Source of the DNA: Gammaproteobacteria bacterium
GTDB lineage: Bacteria > Pseudomonadota > Gammaproteobacteria > UBA4575
Length of the DNA: 15,125 nt
Direction: 5' to 3'
NCBI GenBank assembly: GCA_028281205.1
Contig: JANQKJ010000371.1
Coordinates: forward strand, 1 to 15,125
Below the pieces are notes generated by a model, which worked only from the letters and a program-made list of their open reading frames with translations, did no database searches and was not told where the DNA came from. Positions 8,501-15,125 of this stretch are shown piece by piece. Both the position numbers and the translations under genes were made by a program. Each line of letters starts with the position of its first letter. The first letter of the stretch is position 1.

Positions 8501-10067
8501 TGCAATGATGCCTGAAATGGATGGTTTTAGTGCCTGTGAAAAAATTCGTACCTTAGAAAGAGGTGGTCATATTCCAATTCTTATAGTGACAGCGCTTGAT
8601 GACGAAGAATCGGTTGAACGTGCTTTTAAGGTAGGCGCAACAGATTATTTGCCAAAACCAGTTCATTTTGCCGTACTGAGACAACGTATTTCGCGTTTGT
8701 TGCATGCTGCTAGCGTTGAGCGGCATGTGAGACAACTTGCTTATACTGATCCATTGACCGGTTTACCTAATCGAACAACATTATCTTCACACTTGAGTGA
8801 ATTGTTAGCCAAAGCTAGAGCCAGTGATGACATGCTAGCGATGTTGTTTTTGGATCTTGATCGGTTCAAATTAGTTAATGATACCTTGGGTCATAGTGTG
8901 GGGGATTTGTTACTTAAAGCGGTAGCTGATCGTTTACAGCGATGTGTACGTGGCGGTGACATGGTTGCGCGATTAGGTGGCGATGAATTTACAATTATTA
9001 TCGACCGTGCCAAATCACGAGATGCAGTTGCGCGAATCGCACAAACTATTTGTGACAGTATTGAGCAGCCATTCTCATTTTCTGGACAAGAGATTTTTGT
9101 TTCTACCAGTATCGGTATTTCACTCTATCCACTTGATGGTAATGATATTGGTGAACTTATGAAACATGCTGATACCGCCATGTTTAGAGCAAAAGAATTG
9201 GCTTGTAGCTACTTCTTTTATGAAAGCGACATGGAAGCGGCAGTTACTCGCAAGATGGAAATTGAAGCAGACTTAAGGCGCTCAGTCAGTCGCGATCAGA
9301 TTGATGTGTATTTCCAACCCAAAGCTGATCTGGCGACCAACGAGATTGTAGGTATGGAAGCCTTGGTAAGGTGGAATCATCCACAAAAAGGAATTATTTG
9401 CCCACAGGAATTTATCCCTCTAGCAGAAGAAACGGGAATTATTAATGAAATCGGTTTGTGGGTAATGATTGGCTCCTGTCTACAAGTCAAACAATGGCAT
9501 GATCAAGGCCACGGACCATATTCCATTGCGGTAAATTTATCTGGTGTGCAACTTGAGAATGGCAATATTATTCATCAGGTCAGGCAGGTCCTTGATGAAA
9601 CAGGGATAGACCCATCTTTATTGGAGTTAGAAATAACCGAGAGCACGATTATGCATCATCCTGAGCGGGTTATAGAAGTGCTCAAGAAGCTCAAAGAGAT
9701 GGGGGTTAAATTATCTGTAGATGACTTTGGTACTGGATACTCTTCGCTCAACTATCTCAAGCGTTTTCCAATAGATTTGCTCAAGATCGACGCTACTTTT
9801 GTAAGGGACGTGGAAACAGACCCAGATGATCGGGCGATTATTCAGAGTATTATTGCCTTGGCTAAGAGCATGCGCTTGAAAGTAGTCGCTGAAGGGGTTG
9901 AGTCAAGGCAGCAACAAGAGCTACTCAAGTCTATGGGATGTGACTTTATTCAAGGTTATTACGTCGGCCGACCGGTTGGGGCCGAACAGTTTGAAGAATA
10001 TGTTCTTAATAAAACCAAAAGCACTGGCCAGATTGTGAGTGACCTATCCGATTATCGTGGTAGTTGA
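5565..10067 (+). CDS. Hybrid histidine kinase with three receivers, Hpt, GGDEF and EAL domains
   Basis: 1500 residues in one uninterrupted frame. TM1 (about 20-40) and TM2 (about 183-203) flank a periplasmic domain resembling CHASE8. HAMP (about 203-256) leads to HisKA with SHELRTPLNG, phospho-acceptor His279. The HATPase has N392/N396, DTGIGI (Asp428) and GGTGLGL (457-463). Receiver 1 (about 515-635) has Asp569, receiver 2 (about 660-775) Asp709, Hpt HSIKGSSKNFGA His856, and receiver 3 (about 929-1045) Asp979. GGDEF is intact at 1138-1142, with an inhibitory RxxD site (RGGD, 1129-1132) the expected five residues before it. EAL is intact at 1265-1267, with NLSGVQ, LEITES, DDFGTG (1386-1391) and AEGVES all present. 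Thus it should autophosphorylate, relay phosphate His-Asp-His-Asp, and both make and degrade cyclic-di-GMP; which activity dominates is unknown. The N-terminal half has BarA architecture; the C-terminal third looks like a fused REC-GGDEF-EAL response regulator. Confidence 0.96.
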   Translation: MNLINAIKNKFIPGDFRRQLVMVLVGGIISTAIISTFFISEFTSNAVSKNLLEEGKKITETFASQSILGLLVSNVENVEDSVTAILNFPGVQGVGIYDLHKKPLVERGKDTFSGNNPQWSDETKLVKETEEAWYFVAPVYYLHESEEDVFEENIEPELLGYVRVIQSKEGLNTLINNIRNANIIISLVLAAALMILLLLITQRVTKPLKELMSLMRRAQSGETDVRAELSGPKDIQQMEGAFNTMIESLQDREVQLETARDAALQSARVKGDFAANVSHELRTPLNGILGMLELLTGMGLTAKQREYVNIARNSSDALLALIDDILDFSKIDSGKLEVDSKEFNLRVLLDDVISIMASQAQNKNLDLAHLICSSVPNIVKGDSRRIRQLLLNLCGNAIKFTSNGEIAIYVNLKEANNADIKLRFIVKDTGIGIAEGAKEKIFDAFSQADGSTTRKYGGTGLGLAICKQLVGVLKGEMGVESTLGQGSSFWFDLPLQLSNANGSLVADDKGSMDLRVLVVDDSEIVQFNVMQTLEKWGAYVECADSGESALIKLRHAVHSNKPFDVALIDELMPGCNGIELMRTISHDLEVGSLKMVLMTNQTHAESFLERFAEIDGFVQKPILQSSLYDSISTVMRGSLNVVNPLFVGEEESKDVSFNSHILVAEDNTANQQVAIGMLERLGCSVIVAANGAEALNLLERNRFDIIFMDCNMPEMDGYEATRKIRSLQSSNSGLPVIAMTANVQEGDRQKCMQAGMDDYLSKPLKLDRLRAKLQKWLPDASSIIASDTVDGIPVINQAQSNPGPIDEERINELKESVAGAFDKMVEAYVEDLPVLATSLEDAINAKDSSQVQHFAHSIKGSSKNFGAVELADVAKEIEGMARENQIQDLHTHLISVFEEVDRVIEYLNNMIKPETHSISTEVRASEQIDRILIADDDRSMRLALMNVLDSDGYELHEVENGKQAYDYCRKNMPDLVLLDAMMPEMDGFSACEKIRTLERGGHIPILIVTALDDEESVERAFKVGATDYLPKPVHFAVLRQRISRLLHAASVERHVRQLAYTDPLTGLPNRTTLSSHLSELLAKARASDDMLAMLFLDLDRFKLVNDTLGHSVGDLLLKAVADRLQRCVRGGDMVARLGGDEFTIIIDRAKSRDAVARIAQTICDSIEQPFSFSGQEIFVSTSIGISLYPLDGNDIGELMKHADTAMFRAKELACSYFFYESDMEAAVTRKMEIEADLRRSVSRDQIDVYFQPKADLATNEIVGMEALVRWNHPQKGIICPQEFIPLAEETGIINEIGLWVMIGSCLQVKQWHDQGHGPYSIAVNLSGVQLENGNIIHQVRQVLDETGIDPSLLELEITESTIMHHPERVIEVLKKLKEMGVKLSVDDFGTGYSSLNYLKRFPIDLLKIDATFVRDVETDPDDRAIIQSIIALAKSMRLKVVAEGVESRQQQELLKSMGCDFIQGYYVGRPVGAEQFEEYVLNKTKSTGQIVSDLSDYRGS

Positions 10068-10214
10068 GCTAGTTGGCTTATCCCATTGTAAACCAATAAG
10101 ATATGAATAATTTCTCTCCCATATCCTGGGTAAACACTAGGCAAAAGTTCATTAGATTCCATACAGATAGCGGCTATTTATTAGGCGTAATTTAGGTCGG
10201 GAATAGTAAGCATT

Positions 10215-10240
10215 GAAATTGAAAAAAATATTGCAATTTC
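10215..10240. repeat. Inverted repeat GAAATTG / CAATTTC
   Basis: Perfect 7-bp arms GAAATTG (10215-10221) and CAATTTC (10234-10240) flank a 12-nt A-rich loop. It is AT-rich, with no T-run after it, so it is weak as a terminator. It may be an operator-like site or chance. Confidence 0.35.
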
Positions 10241-10463
10241 GCAGCCTGTTGGTGTAGTTTACGCATATTACGAGAAATTAGTCGTACTTAAAATTTAAGG
10301 GTAGAGGAGCGATCCCTCATAAGCTGGCACAAATTAAAATAATGAATAGTGTCGCAGTAGCTATCATTCTGTAGGTCAAAGTAATACGATATCGAATAAT
10401 GTAAGTGCTTATGTCCGCGTGCTGTGAACATAGTATTTTTCCGTAGATTAAGTATTGTGTGTC

Positions 10464-10486
10464 CGTTTACATAAAAGAACGTTTAC
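10464..10486 (+). repeat. Direct repeat CGTTTAC, 16-bp period, upstream of the acyl-CoA synthetase gene
   Basis: CGTTTAC occurs at 10464-10470 and again at 10480-10486, each continuing into an A-rich stretch (ATAAA and TAAA). The pair lies 38-61 bp before the ATG, where a regulator would act, and overlaps the only -35-like hexamer I see. The regulator is unknown. Confidence 0.4.
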
Positions 10487-10524
10487 TAAAAATTTAATTT
10501 TTTAAGAGTCGTTATAAAAATAAT

Positions 10525-12360
10525 ATGGAAACATTTCCTAGTCTTCTGCAACAACACGCAACTCAAAGTGGTAATCGCACTGCACTTCGAATGAAAAAGC
10601 ATGGTATATGGAATTCATATACTTGGAGTGAAGTAGCTAACGAAGTTCAAAAACTCGCATGTGGTTTTGCTGCAACCGGCCTTAAGCCTGGTGAAAAAGT
10701 CGCGGTCATTGGAAATAATGTCCCGCCTCTATTCTTCTCAATATTAGCGGTGCAAAGCTTGGGTGCAGTACCTGTAACCATGCATGCTGATTCAACTACA
10801 GATGAATTAAAGGGGTTACTTGAAAATTGCGAAGCACGTTTTGCAGTGCTGCAAGATCAGCAACAAGTTGATGCTATCTATGAAGTGATTAAAGAACTGC
10901 CATTGCTTACAGAAGTAGTCTATTTTGATGTCCGGGGCATGCAGGAATATGACCATACTCATTTAAAGAGCTATATAGAGTTTGAAGACCTTGGTGAGCA
11001 GTTTGCTAAAGAACATCCGAACTTTATGAGTGATGTGGCTGCGAAAGTCACACCAGAAACAGACGCATTTATTGTTTATACAGCAGGAACATCAGGTCAG
11101 TGCCGTGGCGCGGTGCTAAGTCACTCAAGTTTCTTAACTACTGGTCAAGTATTCGCTGACCAGGAAGGCATATCTGATAATGAAGAAGTCTATGCCTATC
11201 TTCCATTATGTTATGCCAGCACCTTATTCTTTGTTTACACATTATGGATGGTTAAGGGCTACACAATTAATTGCCCGGAAAGTAATGAAACAATTTTGAG
11301 TGATATGCGTGAAGTGGGTCCTAGCATGTTCTATGCACCACCGCATTTCTATAAGCTACTTTACTCTCAAATTAATTCCCGCTCAGAAAGTACTAAATCA
11401 AAGCTATTAGATAAGCATATGTCTAAATTGCTCACCGAAGGCCGTTCATGGTTGGGTGATAAATTAGTATTTAATCAAATAAAAGACTTATATGGTCTAA
11501 GTCATATAAAGCATGCTTACGTCGGTGGCGATGTATTAAGTGAAGAAGTATTTAGATTCTATGTCGCGCTAGGTGTGAACCTTAAAGCCACATATGGCTG
11601 TGCTGAAAGTGCAGGCTGCATGAGTGTGCAAGGATCATCAGACTTAAAGTCAGATCATAGTGAGTCAATGGTGGGAGCACCGCTACCGGGCGTAGATGTC
11701 AAAATAGGTGCTGATCAAGAAATCATGTTTAAGGGTATGAACGCATTTAAAGGCTACTACCGAGATGAAGCACATACAAGTGCAGTAGTGAGTGCGGATG
11801 GCTGGATTAAAACCGGTGATGTTGGTGAATTGGTAGATGGTCATATCCATGTGATTGAGCGTGCAGATTGCATCAGTAAATTTAACAATGGTGCCGACTT
11901 CAGGCCTAAACAAATAGAAAACGCCTTAAAAGCTTCGCCTTATATTATGGATGCAGTTGTTATAGGTGAGCATAAAGATCATATGGCTGCCTTGATTGTG
12001 ATTGATGCAGCCACTGTTGGTGCCTGGGCTGAACGAAGACAAATGCAGTTCACGGGTTTGCGTGATTTAGCGACTAAAGACGAAGTGGTTGAATTAATTT
12101 CAACCAAGATTAAAGATGTTAACGACTGCATGGAACATGTAGGTGGTACAAACTGCCCACAAATAAAACGACATACTATATTGCACAAAGAATTTAATGC
12201 CGGAATTGGTGAAATGACTCGGTCACGTAAAATTCGTCGCGATATCATTGCTGACAACTACAAGCCGCTTATTGATGCTTTGTTTGCTGATGCAGATAAA
12301 TTTGATGTAACAGATTCAAACGGTGAGCTTGTCGCGCAACTTAGACTACAAACAGCATAA
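10525..12360 (+). CDS. AMP-dependent acyl-CoA synthetase, long-chain type
   Basis: 611 residues, in the range for bacterial long-chain acyl-CoA synthetases. These activate a carboxylic acid with ATP to an acyl-adenylate and transfer it to CoA in the cytoplasm. The N-terminus (FPSLLQQHATQSGNRTALR...WNSYTWSEV) is typical. The ATP/AMP signature is YTAGTSGQCRG (185-195), the adenine-region motif TYGCAES (356-362), the hinge motif GWIKTGD ending at Asp432, and the C-terminal domain lysine in TRSRKIRR (Lys569). The signature deviates from the usual YTSGTTGxPKG: Ser to Ala, Pro to Cys, Lys to Arg. The ligase leads a LIV-type ABC transporter operon, a known arrangement for uptake-coupled CoA activation of fatty, aromatic or other organic acids; the substrate here is not determinable. 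The ATG at 10525 has only a distant AAGAG as a ribosome-binding site. Confidence 0.9.
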   Translation: METFPSLLQQHATQSGNRTALRMKKHGIWNSYTWSEVANEVQKLACGFAATGLKPGEKVAVIGNNVPPLFFSILAVQSLGAVPVTMHADSTTDELKGLLENCEARFAVLQDQQQVDAIYEVIKELPLLTEVVYFDVRGMQEYDHTHLKSYIEFEDLGEQFAKEHPNFMSDVAAKVTPETDAFIVYTAGTSGQCRGAVLSHSSFLTTGQVFADQEGISDNEEVYAYLPLCYASTLFFVYTLWMVKGYTINCPESNETILSDMREVGPSMFYAPPHFYKLLYSQINSRSESTKSKLLDKHMSKLLTEGRSWLGDKLVFNQIKDLYGLSHIKHAYVGGDVLSEEVFRFYVALGVNLKATYGCAESAGCMSVQGSSDLKSDHSESMVGAPLPGVDVKIGADQEIMFKGMNAFKGYYRDEAHTSAVVSADGWIKTGDVGELVDGHIHVIERADCISKFNNGADFRPKQIENALKASPYIMDAVVIGEHKDHMAALIVIDAATVGAWAERRQMQFTGLRDLATKDEVVELISTKIKDVNDCMEHVGGTNCPQIKRHTILHKEFNAGIGEMTRSRKIRRDIIADNYKPLIDALFADADKFDVTDSNGELVAQLRLQTA

Positions 12361-12369
12361 TTAAATACG

Positions 12370-13158
12370 ATGGATATGAGTACAGATTCTAAAAACGCTA
12401 TTCTGATTCTTGAAAATATCACCTTGTCATTTAAGGGAGTTAAAGCAATTACCGATATTAGCTTTAATGTTTATGAAGGTGAGATATGTTCTGTGATTGG
12501 TCCCAACGGTGCAGGTAAAAGCTCCATGCTGAATGTAATTAATGGAGTCTATATACCTCAAGAAGGGAGAATCACTTTTGACGGCCGACAGTTCAAAAAA
12601 ATGAAACCTCATACTGCTGCAACCATGGGAATCGCAAGAACATTCCAAAATATTGCGCTGTTTAAAGGTATGTCAACATTAGACAACATCATGTCTGGTC
12701 GTAACCTGATGATGAAAGCTACATTTTGGGAGCATGCGTTAGGTATTGGTCGTGCCAAGCGGGAAGAACTTGAGCATCGTGAAGAAGTAGAGAAAATCAT
12801 TGAATTTCTAGGTCTGCAGTCACTGCGTAAAACTCCTGTTGCTTCATTAGCCTACGGTTTACAAAAGCGTGTGGAGTTAGGGCGTGCTCTAGCAGCTGAA
12901 CCTAAGATGTTACTTTTGGATGAACCCATGGCGGGCATGACAATGGAAGAAAAACTTGATATGTCGTGCTTTATCCAAGAAGTGAATAGAAACTTTGGCA
13001 CTACTATCGTGTTGATTGAACATGACATGGGAGTGGTAATGGATATATCAGACCATGTAGTTGTAATGGACTATGGCAAGAAGATCGGTGATGGAACACC
13101 TGATGAAGTCATGAATAACCAAGATGTAATTGATGCCTATTTAGGTGTGAGTCACTAA
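12370..13158 (+). CDS. LivG-type ABC transporter ATP-binding protein
   Basis: 262 residues, typical LivG size. Walker A is GPNGAGKS (44-51), the Q-loop region is ARTFQNIALF, the signature is LAYGLQKRVELGRAL, Walker B is MLLLDEP (Asp184, Glu185), and the switch His is His218 in IEHDM. The LivG-specific long insert after the Q-loop (NIMSGR...FWEHALG) and the late VVVMDYGKKIGDGTPDEV are present. It powers import through the two LIV permeases encoded next. It begins 9 bp after the ligase stop, so the two are surely co-transcribed. An ATG two codons in (12376) is an alternative start. The family imports branched-chain amino acids in E. coli but many other amides and organic acids elsewhere; the neighbouring acyl-CoA synthetase favours an acid substrate. 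Confidence 0.94.
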   Translation: MDMSTDSKNAILILENITLSFKGVKAITDISFNVYEGEICSVIGPNGAGKSSMLNVINGVYIPQEGRITFDGRQFKKMKPHTAATMGIARTFQNIALFKGMSTLDNIMSGRNLMMKATFWEHALGIGRAKREELEHREEVEKIIEFLGLQSLRKTPVASLAYGLQKRVELGRALAAEPKMLLLDEPMAGMTMEEKLDMSCFIQEVNRNFGTTIVLIEHDMGVVMDISDHVVVMDYGKKIGDGTPDEVMNNQDVIDAYLGVSH

Positions 13159-13195
13159 TGTCAGCTCAGTTAGTAGAGCATATTTGCGAATAAAT

Positions 13196-13202
13196 AAAGG
13201 AA
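13196..13202 (+). promoter_or_regulatory. Ribosome-binding site for the GTG-started permease
   Basis: AAAGGAA ends 7 nt before the GTG at 13210 and supports that codon as the start; no ATG in frame lies between the site and the GTG. Confidence 0.75.
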
Positions 13203-13209
13203 CGATATC

Positions 13210-14118
13210 GTGGCGTTTTTTATAGAAGTACTGGTCGGAGGGTTGTTATCAGGAGTGATGTACTCATTGGTAGCAATTGGTTTCGTACTTATTTACAAAT
13301 CATCTGGTGTATTTAATTTTGCACAAGGCACTATGCTGTTGCTCGCAGCCCTTACTTTTGTAAGTTTGCACGAAAGACAAGTTGATTTCTGGGTTGCGTT
13401 TGTAATTACTTTAGTCCTGATGGTCGTACTTGGAATTATTGTTGAACGTACGGTAATGCGGCCATTAGCAAACCAGTCGCTGCTATCGTTATTTATGGCG
13501 ACGGTAGGCTTAAACTATTTTCTTGAAGGTCTTGCCCAAGGGGTATGGGATTCTGCAGTTCATGGATTAGAAACAGGTATTTCTAACGAACCTATTTTCT
13601 TAATTGAGAAACTGCCGGGGCTAGGGCTGGATATTATTATTAGTCAGTTTGATATCGCTGCAGCAGTAATTGCGGGCACAATGATTCTTGGACTGACGTT
13701 ATTTTTCCAATATACCCGTACGGGTATGTCATTGCGTGCTGTATCAGATGACCATATGGCGGCCATGGCAGTAGGTATTCCACTAAATCGAATCTGGGCG
13801 ATTGTATGGGCAGTAACAGGGGTTATTTGTCTAATTGCAGGTATGTTGTGGGGTGACCGTGTCAGTGTCTCATTCACACTAACAGCAGCTGTGCTGAAAG
13901 GTTTACCTGTGATTCTTATTGGTGGTTTGACATCAATTCCAGGTGCGATCGTAGGTGGCTTAATTATTGGCGCAAGTGAAAAGCTGGGTGAAATCTATCT
14001 TGCAGAGTACTTTGGTGGCCAGGGAATTGAGCATTGGTGGGCATATACAACTGCACTAATATTTTTAATGATTCGTCCCACCGGTATCTTCGGTGAGAAA
14101 GAAATAGAGAGAGTTTAA
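13210..14118 (+). CDS. LivH-type ABC transporter permease
   Basis: 302 residues starting with GTG, very hydrophobic with roughly eight membrane segments. The family signature SSGVFNFAQGTMLLLAA (31-47) follows a first segment beginning GGLLSGVMYSLVAIGFVLIY. The cytoplasmic loop TRTGMSLRAVSDDHMAAMAV and the late ILIGGLTSIPGAIVGGLIIG (about 236-256) match LivH proteins. With the LivM-type protein it should form the inner-membrane channel driven by the LivG-type ATPase. It starts 51 bp after the ATPase stop; that spacer holds an 11-codon frame of doubtful meaning. The next gene follows after 2 bp. Confidence 0.94.
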   Translation: MAFFIEVLVGGLLSGVMYSLVAIGFVLIYKSSGVFNFAQGTMLLLAALTFVSLHERQVDFWVAFVITLVLMVVLGIIVERTVMRPLANQSLLSLFMATVGLNYFLEGLAQGVWDSAVHGLETGISNEPIFLIEKLPGLGLDIIISQFDIAAAVIAGTMILGLTLFFQYTRTGMSLRAVSDDHMAAMAVGIPLNRIWAIVWAVTGVICLIAGMLWGDRVSVSFTLTAAVLKGLPVILIGGLTSIPGAIVGGLIIGASEKLGEIYLAEYFGGQGIEHWWAYTTALIFLMIRPTGIFGEKEIERV

Positions 14119-14120
14119 GC

Positions 14121-15125
14121 ATGTTCTATCGTGAAGCAGGGAGAATAGTTAAGAGTTTTGCGGATGATCGCCGCATGCTTCCACTCAGGGAAGATCGCAT
14201 CATCACTACATTATTTATTGTAGGTGTGATGTACATTGGTGTTTCATTAATAGCCAGTGACTATGTTTTAAGTGCGATATTAATTCCGATGATGGTGTTG
14301 GGCATTGCAGCTTTGGGTCTCAACATTGCAACTGGTTACACAGGGCAATTATCGTTAGGAACAGCGGGTTTCATGTGCTTTGGCGCTTTTGCCGCATTTA
14401 ATTTGTTGCTAAGAATAGACTGGATGAATATTCCACTCGCATTCTTGTTGGCAGGAATTATCGCTGGCCTAGTTGGTATTATTTTTGGTCTACCTAGCCT
14501 TAGAATTAAAGGTTTCTACTTAATCGTATCCACACTGGCAGCACAGTTTTTTGCAGAGTGGGTGTTTAATGCATACCCATGGTTCCTTAACTACACATCT
14601 TCAGGTGTTGTTGCATTGCCACCTCACCACTATCGCGTATTTCCATTTCAGGAATTGACGCCATTAAATAATGCATTTTGGCACACCTATCAGGGGCGCT
14701 ACTTAATTACACTCACAGTTACAATATTACTTGTACTTGCCTGTAAGAATATGGTGCGTAGCCAGACAGGTAGAAATTGGATGGCCGTTAGAGATATGGA
14801 TATTGCTGCCAACGTAATTGGTATCTCTGTAGCTAAAACCAAGATGCAAGCCTTCTTTATCAGTACTTTCTATTGTGGAATCGCAGGTGCGATGTACTGC
14901 TACTGCTATATTGGTAACCTGGATTTCATGATTTTTAACTTAAGAAGATCTTTCTTGGTTATGTTCATGGTGATCGTAGGTGGCCTAGGTTCAATACTGG
15001 GTTCATTCCTTGGCGCAATATTTGTATATGGCTGGCCAATTTTAGTTACCCGAATGGGTGACGCAATTTTTGGTGGTGGTACTTTGGATACCGCTTTTGT
15101 TGAGAATAACTCTAAGATTGTTGTT
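14121..15125 (+). CDS. LivM-type ABC transporter permease (3' end outside window)
   Basis: The frame opens at the ATG at 14121, preceded by GAGAGAG at 14107-14113, and runs 335 codons to the window edge without a stop. The N-terminal 30 residues are charged (SFADDRRMLPLREDR) before the first membrane segment. GYTGQLSLG (72-80), LPSLRIKGFYLIVSTLAAQF and TGRNWMAVRD (216-225) are LivM signatures, and VGGLGSILGSFLGA is the late conserved segment. Family members are usually about 320-360 residues, so only a short C-terminal piece should be missing. It pairs with the LivH-type permease 2 bp upstream. The substrate-binding protein and LivF-type ATPase expected for this transporter are not in the window and may follow. 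Confidence 0.93.
   Translation, partial: MFYREAGRIVKSFADDRRMLPLREDRIITTLFIVGVMYIGVSLIASDYVLSAILIPMMVLGIAALGLNIATGYTGQLSLGTAGFMCFGAFAAFNLLLRIDWMNIPLAFLLAGIIAGLVGIIFGLPSLRIKGFYLIVSTLAAQFFAEWVFNAYPWFLNYTSSGVVALPPHHYRVFPFQELTPLNNAFWHTYQGRYLITLTVTILLVLACKNMVRSQTGRNWMAVRDMDIAANVIGISVAKTKMQAFFISTFYCGIAGAMYCYCYIGNLDFMIFNLRRSFLVMFMVIVGGLGSILGSFLGAIFVYGWPILVTRMGDAIFGGGTLDTAFVENNSKIVV

Larger units (their letters stand above)
10068..10524. other. 457-bp intergenic region between sensor and acyl-CoA synthetase operon
   Basis: No convincing gene on the + strand. A 30-codon frame from an ATG at 10103 has no recognisable product or good ribosome-binding site. The region is AT-rich, with short inverted repeats: 10215-10240, a 13-base palindrome CTTAAAATTTAAG at 10287-10299, CGATATCG at 10387-10394, and AAAAATTTAATTTTT at 10488-10502. 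No stem followed by a T-run, hence no clear terminator, is seen after the sensor gene. The promoter of the downstream operon should be here; TTTACA at 10466-10471 is a possible -35 box, but no well-spaced -10 box goes with it. Confidence 0.7.

Noticed and set aside
10077..10104. Hairpin-like sequence just after the sensor gene (CTTAT ... ATAAG, TTGG ... CCAA).
   Set aside because: The two arm pairs cross each other and no T-run follows, so it is not a credible terminator.
10103..10195. Thirty-codon frame in the 457-bp gap.
   Set aside because: No ribosome-binding site, no recognisable composition or motif; expected by chance.
10331..10350. Sigma-54-like TGGCAC box after 10325.
   Set aside because: No GC-containing -12 element occurs at the required distance.
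10387..10394. Shared palindrome CGATATCG here and at 13203-13210 (there ACGATATCGT across the permease GTG).
   Set aside because: Only two 8-base occurrences, one across a start codon; weak evidence for a common operator.
12838..12882. ABC signature LAYGLQ in the LivG-type ATPase, with Ala in place of the usual Ser of LSGGQ.
   Set aside because: LivG proteins, including that of E. coli as I recall it, normally carry LAYG; this is family-typical.

Overview
All recognisable genes lie on the + strand. The window looks like the chromosome of a Gram-negative, probably marine or aquatic gammaproteobacterium. This rests on a TonB-dependent outer-membrane receptor, a BarA-type hybrid kinase with GGDEF and EAL output domains, and visibly AT-rich protein-coding DNA. 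The taxonomic call is inference from gene content only. I see no tRNA, rRNA, CRISPR array, insertion sequence, integrase or phage gene.

Region A (3-2374) has the C-terminal end of a thiamine-pyrophosphate (TPP) enzyme of the acetolactate-synthase superfamily, cut by the left edge. After a 143-bp gap come two short proteins of the citrate-synthase/citryl-CoA-lyase fold, separated by 6 bp. The second and probably the first lack the citrate-synthase catalytic residues when aligned by eye. Together these suggest an unrecognised carbon-carbon bond-forming or -breaking pathway, or a non-catalytic heterodimer.

Region B (2465-10067) is a compact three-gene unit. It encodes a TonB-dependent outer-membrane receptor, a periplasmic substrate-binding protein of the ABC_sub_bind type with no transporter beside it, and a 1500-residue membrane sensor. 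The sensor carries a periplasmic input domain, HAMP, histidine kinase, two receivers, Hpt, a third receiver, GGDEF and EAL. The spacing (29 bp and 8 bp) suggests one transcript. My reading is a signalling chain from outer membrane to periplasm to cytoplasm that senses a ligand and sets cyclic-di-GMP. This is the most interesting system in the window.

A 457-bp gap (10068-10524) has no convincing gene. It holds several small inverted repeats and a pair of CGTTTAC direct repeats close to the next gene.

Region C (10525-15125, continuing past the right edge) is an operon for uptake and CoA activation of an organic acid. It encodes a long-chain-type acyl-CoA synthetase, a LivG-type ABC ATPase, a LivH-type permease and a LivM-type permease cut by the window end. 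The matching substrate-binding protein and LivF-type ATPase are not in the window and may lie downstream.
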